DNA of 64,000 bases from DASXIF01 sp036498145. GTDB taxonomy: Bacteria > Actinomycetota > Actinomycetes > Mycobacteriales > Jatrophihabitantaceae. Position numbers and translations under genes: made by a program. The notes below the pieces were generated by a model. It searched no databases. It had not been told where the DNA came from and saw nothing but the letters and a program-made list of their open reading frames with translations. How positions within the stretch are numbered: the first letter of the stretch is position 1; each line of letters begins with the position of its first letter. The stretch covers positions 186,001 to 250,000 of the forward strand of contig CAVPSV010000002.1 of NCBI GenBank assembly GCA_963708625.1. The letters run 5' to 3'. Of the stretch, positions 26,223 to 33,936 are shown piece after piece.

Positions 26223-26735
26223 ATGGCATCCAGATCTTCGCACCACGTGGCACCAGGTGCGTTGCCGCCGAAGAATGTTCGCCCACCACTCGACGATGTC
26301 GATCGGCGCATCGTGACGTTGCTGGCGGCCGATGCCCGGCTGCCCAACAACGCCCTTGCCGAGGCCGTCGGCATCGCCGCATCGACGTGCCTCGGCCGGG
26401 TCCGTGCACTGCGCGAAGCCGGCGTGATCCGCGGCTATCACGCCGATGTCGACCCGCAGGCGCTCGGCCGGCCCATCCAGGCGATGATCGCCGTCCGGTT
26501 GCAGGCGCACGCGCGTGGGCACATGACCGAGTTCGCGACAAAGGTCGCACAGTTGCCCGAGGTGCTCAACGTGTTCTTCCTCGGTGGCGCGAACGACTTC
26601 CTGGTCCACGTCGCGGCTGCCTCCACCGACAGCCTGCGACATTTCGTCGTGGTCAATCTCAGTGGCAATCCGGACGTCGCACTCACCGAGACGAACCTGA
26701 TCTTCGAGCACGTCCGCGCCGGTGTCATGCATTAG
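26223..26735 (+). CDS. aldR: Lrp/AsnC family regulator, AldR-like
   Basis: A 170-residue feast/famine regulator. The N-terminal helix-turn-helix (LDDVDRRIVTLLAADARLPN then ALAEAVGIAASTCLGRVRAL) is followed by the RAM ligand domain (NVFFLGGANDFLVHVAAAST). It is divergent from ald, 119 bases away, as AldR is in mycobacteria. In that system the protein senses alanine and activates ald. The gene symbol rests on this arrangement and on family membership. Confidence 0.85.
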   Translation: MASRSSHHVAPGALPPKNVRPPLDDVDRRIVTLLAADARLPNNALAEAVGIAASTCLGRVRALREAGVIRGYHADVDPQALGRPIQAMIAVRLQAHARGHMTEFATKVAQLPEVLNVFFLGGANDFLVHVAAASTDSLRHFVVVNLSGNPDVALTETNLIFEHVRAGVMH

Positions 26736-26767
26736 GTACCCGGCAAATCGTGCCTTGGCGTCGCCGA

Positions 26768-26866
26768 GCGACGTCCAGGTGCGCGAGATGCAAGGCGGAG
26801 GAGGAGCAGTGTAGTGACCTACTCGCGACGATCGACAACGCAGCAGATCGTGTGCCTGGGCGTCGC
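26768..26866. repeat. Long inverted-repeat element next to the aminotransferase gene
   Basis: Arms 26768-26791 and 26843-26866 pair over 24 positions (18 Watson-Crick, 4 G-U, 2 mismatches). The 51-base loop contains the small hairpin GTAG-TGAC-CTAC. It fills the gap between converging aldR and the aminotransferase gene and ends at the aminotransferase stop codon. It could act as a terminator, but it is longer than the other terminators here and resembles a mobile intergenic repeat. Confidence 0.75.
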
Positions 26867-28292
26867 TATAGCTTGGTCCAGGCTTCGGTGAGGACTGATC
26901 GCAGAATCTGCTCCATCTCGTCGAACTCCGGTTGGCCCACGATCAACGGCGGCGCGAGTTGCACGACCGTGTCGCCGCGGTCGTCGGCGCGGCAGTACAG
27001 ACCAGCCTCGAACAGGGCCTTGGACAGGAAGCCGCGCAGCAGCACCTCGGCCTCATCCGAGCTGAACGTCTCCTTGGTCGCCTTGTCCTTGACCAGCTCG
27101 ATCCCGTAGAAGTAGCCGTCACCGCGCACGTCGCCGACGATGGGCAGGTCGTGCAGCTTCTCCAGCGTGGCCCGGAACGCGCCTTCGTTCTGCAGCACGC
27201 GCTGGTTGAGCCCTTCGCGTTCGAAGATGTCGAGGTTCGCCATCGCCACCGCCGATGACACCGGGTGCCCACCGAAGGTGTAGCCATGCGCGAAGTAGGT
27301 GGTGCCGGTGCGGAACGGTTCGGCGAGCCGGTCGCTGATGATGCAGGCGCCGATAGGGGAGTAGCCGCTGGATCAGGCCCTTTGCGCAGGTGATCATGTC
27401 GGGGACGTAGCCCAACTTGTCGCAGGCGAACATGGTGCCGAGCCGGCCGAAGGCACAGATCACTTCGTCGGAGACGAGCAGCACGTCGTGGCGATCGCAG
27501 ATCTCGCGCACCCGCTGGAAGTAGCCGGGCGGCGGCGGGAAGCACCCACCGGAGTTCTGCACGGGCTCGAGTACGACGCAGGCGACGGTGTCCGGACCCT
27601 CCATCTCGATGGCCAGCTCGATCTGGTCGGCCGCCCAGCGACCGAACGCCTCGAGGTCGTCACCGTGCTCAGGGGCTCGGTAGAAGTTCGTGTTCGGCAC
27701 CTTGATCGCGCCCGGGACCAGTGGCTCGAAATACTTCTTCGCGTCCGGAATGCCGGTGATCGACAGCGCGCCCTGCGGCGTGCCGTGGTAGGCGATGGCG
27801 CGGCTGATCACCTTGTGCTTCATCGGTTTGCCGATGAGCTTGAAGTACTGCTTGGCCAGCTTCCATGCCGTCTCCACGGCCTCGCCGCCGCCGGTGGTGA
27901 AGAAGACGTTGTTGAGGTCGGCGGGCGCGTAGATCGGCCAGCCGGTCCGCCAGTTCGATGGCCGGCGGGTGGCAGTAGGACCAGATCGGGAAGAACGCAA
28001 GTTCGGATGCCTGCTTGTACGCCGCCTCGGCCAATTCGCGGCGGCCGTGGCCGACTTGCACCACGAACAGCCCGGCGAGGCCGTCGAGGTAGCTGCGGCC
28101 GTTCGCGTCGTAGATGCGGGCGCCTTCACCGCGCACGATCGTCGGCACCGGGGCGTCCGCGTAGGACGAGAGCCGGGTGAAGTGCATCCACAGGTGCTCG
28201 CGCGCGGAGGCCGAGAGCGCTGCGGCGTCGTAGCTGGTGGGCTCGTCGGTGGTGGGCTGGTGGTCGGTGGTGTCAATGGGCGTGGTGGTCAT
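26866..28292 (-). CDS. Class III pyridoxal-phosphate aminotransferase, frame broken twice
   Basis: A PLP enzyme of the omega-aminotransferase group, which moves amino groups from amines or omega-amino acids, usually to pyruvate. Joined blocks: YDANGRSYLDGLAGLFVVQV, NNVFFTTGGGEAVETAWKLA, AYHGTPQGALSITGI, CVVLEPVQNSGGC, LLVSDEVICAFGRLGTMFAC (with the PLP-pyridine Asp) and DMITCAKGLIQ (PLP Lys). It ends with GDVRGDGYFYGIELVKDK. One extra base near 27935 and one near 27370 split the frame. Joined length is about 475 residues. The pairing with ald suggests pyruvate as acceptor. The start overlaps the stop of the upstream Lrp gene, so it belongs to the permease-Lrp-aminotransferase operon. Confidence 0.9.
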
Positions 28293-28750
28293 CGGGCGCC
28301 CCAGTTGTAGGTCTGTTTGACGAGCTTGAGGTAGAGAAATGTCTCGGTTCTGATGACTCCCTCGATGGTGCGAATGCGGCCGTTGACCAGGCGCAGCAGG
28401 TGCTCGTCGTCCTCGACCACGACCTCCACCAGCAGGTCGAGCGACCCGGCGGTGATCACGATGTAGTCGACCTCGTCGATGGCGGCCAGTTGCTGCGCGA
28501 CCGCTTCGACGTCGCCGGCGGCTGAGATGCCGATCATCGCCTGCCGCGCGAAGCCGATCTGCATCGGATCGGTGACCGCGACGATCTGCATGACCCCGCT
28601 GTCGACGAGCTTCTGCACCCGCTGCCGGACGGCCGCCTCGGACAGCCCGACCGCCTTGCCGACGCTCGAGTACGCCATCCGGCCATCTCGCTGCAACTGC
28701 TCGATGATCGCCTTGGACGTGTCATCGATCTTCTCCTGGGTCCGGTTCAT
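28289..28750 (-). CDS. Lrp/AsnC family regulator
   Basis: A 153-residue regulator. MNRTQEKIDDTSKAIIEQLQ starts the helix-turn-helix (GRMAYSSVGKAVGLSEAAVR with QRVQKLVDSGVMQ after it), followed by a RAM domain (YIVITAGSLDLLVEVVVED). It lies inside the operon, between the APC permease (stop one base upstream) and the aminotransferase (four-base overlap). It most likely senses the substrate of these two. ATG at 28750 is chosen because it gives the normal family length. Confidence 0.92.
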   Translation of the reverse strand: MNRTQEKIDDTSKAIIEQLQRDGRMAYSSVGKAVGLSEAAVRQRVQKLVDSGVMQIVAVTDPMQIGFARQAMIGISAAGDVEAVAQQLAAIDEVDYIVITAGSLDLLVEVVVEDDEHLLRLVNGRIRTIEGVIRTETFLYLKLVKQTYNWGAR

Positions 28751-28751
28751 G

Positions 28752-30410
28752 TCATAGCCGAGGTTGTTCCGGCGGAGACAGGTCCGAACTCGGCGGGATG
28801 ACCAGCGCCTCTTCCGAGTCGGGTAGCAGACCGGCACGCAGCGGCTCGTCCTCGGCCAGGAAGATCGGGGTGTCCCGATTCAGGGTCTGGCCGGAGAAGA
28901 ACGGTCGGTAGAAGCGGACGCTGAGCAGCATCAATACGTAACCGACGACGACCGAACCGATGCCGAGCAGGAACGCCCAGCCGATAGTCCAGTGCCACGG
29001 TGTGGTCCAGACGATGTAGCTGCTGTCCGGCTTCCAATCCTCCTTGGCCGTGATGATGAGCCCGCCGAACAGCATGACGCCGCCCAGGAAGGGGATGAGG
29101 CCTTTCAGGAAGAAGTCCTTGACGCTGCCGGTCAGCTCGCGCCGGTAGTACCAGGCGCACGCGAACCCGGTCAGGCCGTAGTAGAAGGCGATGATCATGC
29201 CGATGCCGGTGACGGCGTCCTGGACGAGACCTCCGCCCGCGGAAGCGTCGGTCCGATAGTTCATCGCGAGGTAGATGAGCGCCGAGATGATCCCCATCCA
29301 GATCGTCGACTGGGTCGGCGTCAAGTACTTGCGGTGGATCGCGGCAAAGCGCCGCGGGATCGCCTTGTACGCGGCCATGGACAGGGTGGTGCGCGCGGTG
29401 GGCAGGATCGTCGTTTGCGTGGACGCGGCGGCCGAGGTGAGCACCAAGATGATCAACAATTTGGCCATCACGGAGCCGAAGCCGCTGCTGCCGAACACCG
29501 CGCCGCCCACGACGCTCAGGATGTCCCCCGAATTGTCCGGATTCCCGAGGCCGATGCCGGTGGTGCCGACGCCCGCGAAGGATTGAGCGGCGAGCGTGAC
29601 GATCACGTACGTGATCAGCAACAGGACGGTGGAGATTACTGCGGCGCGGCCGGGTGTCTTGTCGCGTTCCTTGGTTTCCTCATTCACCGACACCGCCGAG
29701 TCCCAGCCCCAATAGATGAACAGCATCAGCACGATGCCCTGGGAGAACGTGGTGAACGAGCCGATGTGCATCGGGTTGAACCAGGACAGCGCGGGCTTGA
29801 TCACGGTGTCCGGCGGGTGGCTGCCGTAGACCTTGAACAGCGCGGTGCCGGCGAAGATGACCAGCACGATGACTTCGAGTGTCAGCAAGCCTTGCTGGAT
29901 GCGGGCCGAGACCTCGATGCCGCGGTAACAGATGTAGGTCATCAAGGCCATCCAGATTAGGCCCGCTATCAGCACCCAGCCGCTGGCGCCGTTCGAGCCG
30001 ATCCCCTTGGCGTCGAACAGCAGGAAGACGTACTGGCCGGCCACCTGCGCGAGCGAGGCCATCACCAGCACGTCGGCGGCGATGATCCCCCAGCCACCCA
30101 TCCAGCCGGTCTTCGGCCCGAACGCCTTGGTGGCCCAGGTGAACGTGGTGCCGCAATCGGGCTCGCGCTTGTTGAGTTGCTGGTAGCCGATCGACACGAA
30201 CAGGATCGGTATGAACGCCAGTACCACGATCGACGGCGACTGCAGCCCACACAGCGCGACGATCAAGCCCAGTGTTGCGGCCAGGCTGTACGCCGGCGCG
30301 GTGGATGCGACCCCGATGACGACGCTGGAGGCGAGCCCGATGGCTCCGGTCTTGAGGCCCTTGCCGCCGTCGTCGGATGAGTGCGGGGCGGTTTCCTGCG
30401 TGACGGTCAT
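28752..30410 (-). CDS. APC family amino acid or polyamine permease
   Basis: A 552-residue transporter with about 12 membrane helices. The start (GLKTGAIGLASSVVIGVAST then APAYSLAATLGLIVALCG) is the typical helix 1-2 region of actinobacterial APC permeases, with the unwound helix-1 substrate motif. EPDCGTTFTWATKAFGPKTG lies between helices 2 and 3. The operon with an aminotransferase suggests import of an amine or omega-amino acid. Divergent from the saccharopine dehydrogenase-like gene, with an inverted repeat in the shared promoter region. Confidence 0.93.
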   Translation of the reverse strand: MTVTQETAPHSSDDGGKGLKTGAIGLASSVVIGVASTAPAYSLAATLGLIVALCGLQSPSIVVLAFIPILFVSIGYQQLNKREPDCGTTFTWATKAFGPKTGWMGGWGIIAADVLVMASLAQVAGQYVFLLFDAKGIGSNGASGWVLIAGLIWMALMTYICYRGIEVSARIQQGLLTLEVIVLVIFAGTALFKVYGSHPPDTVIKPALSWFNPMHIGSFTTFSQGIVLMLFIYWGWDSAVSVNEETKERDKTPGRAAVISTVLLLITYVIVTLAAQSFAGVGTTGIGLGNPDNSGDILSVVGGAVFGSSGFGSVMAKLLIILVLTSAAASTQTTILPTARTTLSMAAYKAIPRRFAAIHRKYLTPTQSTIWMGIISALIYLAMNYRTDASAGGGLVQDAVTGIGMIIAFYYGLTGFACAWYYRRELTGSVKDFFLKGLIPFLGGVMLFGGLIITAKEDWKPDSSYIVWTTPWHWTIGWAFLLGIGSVVVGYVLMLLSVRFYRPFFSGQTLNRDTPIFLAEDEPLRAGLLPDSEEALVIPPSSDLSPPEQPRL

Positions 30411-30491
30411 TCGATGACTCCCGGGGGGCGGCCACTATTGCCTGCGTTTATCGCAGGCAGAAGCACATCACGCAAGTGTTTCCGCAGGTTT

Positions 30492-30506
30492 TTGTCAATA
30501 TGACAA
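30492..30506. promoter_or_regulatory. Palindromic operator between the permease and dehydrogenase genes
   Basis: TTGTCA-ATA-TGACAA is a perfect 6+3+6 inverted repeat in AT-rich sequence, in the 132-base divergent gap. It is a good candidate for binding by one of the Lrp-type regulators or another dimeric regulator. Confidence 0.65.
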
Positions 30507-30529
30507 TGGATTTCGTCGCATGGAAGACA

Positions 30530-30535
30530 TAGAGT
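30530..30535 (+). promoter_or_regulatory. -10 box of a leaderless transcript
   Basis: TAGAGT ends seven bases before GTG 30543. It overlaps another in-frame GTG at 30534, which argues against that earlier start. Confidence 0.65.
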
Positions 30536-30542
30536 GCCCCGC

Positions 30543-31760
30543 GTGCGCCTTCTGATCCTCGGCGCCGGCGGGGTGGGGTCGGCCGCGGCCGGCATCGCCG
30601 CACGGCGCCCGTTCGCCAGTGCTGTGCTCCTCGCCGACTATGACCTGGAGCGGGCGCGCCGCGCCGCGGCGGCCACCGGCGACGATCGATTCCAGGCGCT
30701 GCGCATCGACGCGGCCGATCAGGCGGCCATCGAGCGCGCCATCCGCGAGAACGACATCGACGCCGTGCTCGGCGCGACCGATCCCCGCTTCACGATGCCG
30801 ATCTTCCGCGCTGCGCTGGCGTGCCGCGTGCACTACCTGGACATGGCCATGTCGCTGTCGCGGCCACACGCCGAACGCCCGTACCAGCTGACCGGCGTCA
30901 AACTCGGCGACGAGCAGTTCGCCCTGGACGAGCAATGGCGTGCCGCGGATCGGCTCGCACTCGTCGGGATGGGCGTCGAGCCCGGCCTGGCCGACGTGTT
31001 TGCGCGCTACGCGGCAGACCATCTTTTCAGCGAGATCGACGAAGCCGGCGTGCGTGACGGCGCAAACCTCGTCGTCGACGGCTACGACTTCGCGCCGTCG
31101 TTCTCGATCTGGACCACGATCGAGGAGTGCCTCAACCCGCCGGTGATCTACGAGCGCGACAAGGGCTGGTTCACCACCGAGCCGTTCAGCGAGCCGGAAA
31201 CGTTCGACTTCCCAGAAGGCATCGGTCCGGTCGAGTGCGTCAACGTGGAGCACGAGGAGGTGCTGCTGATCCCGCGCTGGGTCGATGCGCGCCGCGTGAC
31301 ATTCAAATACGGCCTCGGCAGCGAATTCATCGACGTGCTGAAGACCCTGCACCTGCTGGGGCTCGACCGCACCGAGAAGGTGAGCGTCGGCGGCGTGCAG
31401 GTCTCACCACGCGACGTCGTCGCGGCGTGCCTGCCCGACCCGGCCACGCTCGGCCCGCGGATGACCGGCAAGACATGCGCCGGGTTGTGGGTCCGCGGCA
31501 CCGGCAAGGACGGTGCGCCGCGCTCGACGTACCTCTACCACGTGGTGGACAACGCGTGGTCGATGGCCGAGTACGGGTCGCAGGCGGTGGTGTGGCAGAC
31601 CGCGGTCAACCCGGTGGTGGCGTTGGAACTGATTGCGTCCGGGGTGTGGCATGGTGCCGGGGTGCTCGGCCCGGAGGCGTTCGATGCCATCCCGTTCCTG
31701 GAGTTGCTGGCCGGCGAGTACGCCTCGCCCTGGGGCGTGCGCGAGGTGAGGGCGGAGTGA
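30543..31760 (+). CDS. Saccharopine dehydrogenase-like NAD(P)-binding protein
   Basis: A 405-residue oxidoreductase of the saccharopine dehydrogenase/Lys9-like family. VRLLILGAGGVGSAAAGIAA is the Rossmann loop and LLADYDLERARRAAA the acidic end of strand 2. AVLGATDPRFTMPIF and LVGMGVEPGLADVFARYAAD are typical for the family. Members act in lysine or carboxynorspermidine metabolism; the precise reaction is not shown here. The neighbouring permease and aminotransferase agree with lysine, ornithine or polyamine turnover. Start 30543 is chosen because a leaderless -10 box points to it. Confidence 0.87.
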   Translation: MRLLILGAGGVGSAAAGIAARRPFASAVLLADYDLERARRAAAATGDDRFQALRIDAADQAAIERAIRENDIDAVLGATDPRFTMPIFRAALACRVHYLDMAMSLSRPHAERPYQLTGVKLGDEQFALDEQWRAADRLALVGMGVEPGLADVFARYAADHLFSEIDEAGVRDGANLVVDGYDFAPSFSIWTTIEECLNPPVIYERDKGWFTTEPFSEPETFDFPEGIGPVECVNVEHEEVLLIPRWVDARRVTFKYGLGSEFIDVLKTLHLLGLDRTEKVSVGGVQVSPRDVVAACLPDPATLGPRMTGKTCAGLWVRGTGKDGAPRSTYLYHVVDNAWSMAEYGSQAVVWQTAVNPVVALELIASGVWHGAGVLGPEAFDAIPFLELLAGEYASPWGVREVRAE

Positions 31761-31786
31761 CGCGGCGAGGCGAGGGCGGAGTGAGC

Positions 31787-31889
31787 ATCGCAGGGCCCGC
31801 TAGGGCCCGAGGAGCGGAGCGACCCCGAGCCGAGCAGTAGGAATCGCAGGGCCCCTAGGGCCCGAGGAGCGGAGCGACCCCGAACCGAG
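31787..31889. repeat. Direct repeat of a 47/48-base unit
   Basis: Two copies (31787-31834 and 31843-31889) differ by one inserted G and one A/G change. Each has GGGCCC-x-TAGGGCCC, a palindromic core, followed by GAGGAGCGGAGCGACCCCGA. They lie just after the dehydrogenase gene and before a converging membrane-protein gene. GAGCGGAGCGA-type repeats are common between genes in actinobacteria. Confidence 0.9.
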
Positions 31890-31950
31890 CCATGGGCATA
31901 GAGATGAGCCCGCAGTAGGTCCGGCAGACCTGTTGTCTCGGGCGAATGCG

Positions 31951-32229
31951 CTACTGGCGCCAGGCGTTCTTGCGGCGCTGCCGGTCGGCGATCAGCGACA
32001 CGATAATGCCGCCGGCGAACAATCCCAGCCAGAGCTGGCCGCTCAGGTTGTAGTGCGTGGCCGTCATCATCAGCAACAAGATGATCGCCACGACCCAGCC
32101 GGCGATCCGTGCGGCGCGACCCCACTCGCCGTGCCATCCCCAGTCGGTCGGGTGCTCGTCCGGGTGGTCGCGCTTGTAGTCCGTCGGCAGGCTGAGGTCC
32201 GGCTCTTCGCTGTGCGGGTCCAGCGCCAC
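31951..32229 (-). CDS. DUF2631 family membrane protein
   Basis: A 92-residue actinobacterial protein. The acidic N-terminus leads to the family block PTDWGWHGEWGRAARIAGW, then two membrane helices (VVAIILLLMMTATH and LWLGLFAGGIIVSLIA) and a basic end. The function is unknown. The GTG start at 32229 is the one that gives the family length. It is divergent from the MBL-Rieske gene, 102 bases away. Confidence 0.85.
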   Translation of the reverse strand: MALDPHSEEPDLSLPTDYKRDHPDEHPTDWGWHGEWGRAARIAGWVVAIILLLMMTATHYNLSGQLWLGLFAGGIIVSLIADRQRRKNAWRQ

Positions 32230-32319
32230 GGCTGCGCGCTCCTGTCCGTCGTCCGGTGCGGCTCGTCACTCGCGGAGTCGTTCGGCCGCGAGCCACGGCG
32301 TTGCTCAACATTGTGGCAT

Positions 32320-32325
32320 TAGGGT
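32320..32325 (+). promoter_or_regulatory. -10 box of the MBL-Rieske gene, leaderless
   Basis: TAGGGT ends six bases before the ATG at 32332. There is no ribosome-binding site apart from GGAG immediately before the ATG, which is too close to act as one. Confidence 0.65.
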
Positions 32326-32331
32326 CGGAGC

Positions 32332-33922
32332 ATGCGCATAACCGGCCTGGGACACGCGAGCGTGCTCCTGCAGACCGCGCACGGGACCATCCTCACCGAC
32401 CCATGGGTGAACCCCGCGTACTTCGGCGCGTGGTTCCCGTTTCCCGGACAACTCGCAGCTGGACTGGGACCGGATCGGGCAGGTCGACTACCTCTACGTC
32501 AGCCACCTGCACCGCGATCACTTCGACCCGGAACACCTGCGCAAGCACGTCAGCAAGCGGCGACCGTGCTGCTGCCGGACTACCCGACATCCGAACTCGA
32601 GGACGCGCTGCGCGAGGTCGGGTTCAGCCGATTCGTCAAGCCGGACAACGCCGAGCCGCTCGAACTCGACGGCCTGCAGATCATGATCCAGGCGTTGGTC
32701 TCACCGACGGACGGACCGATCGGCGACTCCTCGCTGTGGGTCTACGACGGTGAGCACCGGGTGCTGAACCAGAACGACGCCCGTCCCTCGGAGCTGGACC
32801 TGTTCACCGAGCCTCGGGCCGATCGACGGGTATCTGGTGCAGTTCTCCGGAGCGATCTGGTTCCCGATGGTGTACGAACTTCCCGCGCGGGCGAAGCAGG
32901 CACTGGGGTTGAGCAAGCGCGAACGGCAGTTCGACCGCACGCTGCGCTACATCGACGAATGCGGTGCGCGGTTCGTGTTCCCGACCGCCGGCCCGCCGTG
33001 CTTCCTCGACGAGGAGCTGTGGGGATTCAACGACATCTTCGGCGACGAGTCGAACATCTTCCCGGACCAGGCGGTGTACCTGCGATTGGCTGGCCGAGAA
33101 GGGGCATCGGCGAGGGCCGGCTGTTGCTGCCGGGCAGCAGCGCCGACCTCGCTGATCCGGAATGCGACGTGCAGCACAGCCTTGGTTCCGACGAGATAAA
33201 CACCATCTTCGAAGACAAGGAGTCCTACCTTCGCGCGTACCAGGCACGGCGCATGCCCGAGGTTGAGGTGGCTAAAGGCGACGTGGCCGCATCCGGAGAT
33301 CGACATTCTGCCGGCATTGCAGGAGTGGTTCACGCCGCTGCTCGAGGAGGCCGACCATATGGCCGCCGGCATCGACGGCGGCGTGCGGTTCACCGCGGAG
33401 GACGTCGAACGCGGCGATGTCGATGTGCTGCTCGACTTCCAGGCGCGGGAGGTACGCGCATACGCCGGGGAGAAGGTGCGGTACCGGTTCCGCACTCGGC
33501 GCGCATACCTGGAGAAGCTGATCGCGGAGCACGAGATCGATTGGGTCAACTCGCTGTTCTTGTCCTGCCGTTTTTCCGCGCACCGCATCGGGCCGTACAA
33601 CGAGTTCGTGTATGTGTTCTTCAAGTGCCTGTCCGAGGAGCGGCTGAACTACGCCGAAGGCTGGTTCGCCGAGCAAAACGTCGCTGAGGCGAATGAAACG
33701 ACGATTCTCGACGGCTGGGAGGTGCAGCGGCGCTGCCCGCATCTCAAGGCAGACCTGACCCGGTTCGCCACGATCGACGGCGAGGTGCTCACCTGCCAGA
33801 TGCACGGGTGGAAATGGCGGCTCACCGACGGCAAGTGCCTGACCAGCGTGGGCCATGACCTGCGGTCCCGTCCCGCACCCGCCGCGGCCGATCCGGACAC
33901 CGCGCAGCGCGAGGTGGGCTGA
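32332..33922 (+). CDS. Metallo-beta-lactamase-fold hydrolase with C-terminal Rieske domain, frame broken many times
   Basis: The N-terminal UlaG-like metallo-beta-lactamase domain starts MRITGLGHASVLLQTAHGTI and LTDPWVNPAYFGAW. It has the metal motif in VSHLHRDHFDPEHL (HxHxDH seen as HLHRDH). The C-terminal 60 or so residues form a Rieske [2Fe-2S] site: CPHLKADL then CQMHGWKWRLTDGKCL (C-x-H and C-x2-H). The same two domains, in the other order, occur in CMP-N-acetylneuraminate hydroxylase. At least six single-base changes break the frame, near 32443, 32550, 32818, 33080, 33097 and 33275. Joined length is about 530 residues. Substrate is unknown; an oxygenase role fed by a separate reductase is possible. 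Confidence 0.85.
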
Positions 33923-33936
33923 GCCAGTCGGCTGAG

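Noticed and set aside
22903..31760. The region as a biosynthetic gene cluster for a natural product
   Set aside because: There is no synthase, tailoring set or resistance gene typical of such clusters; the enzymes are ordinary amino acid and amine catabolism families.
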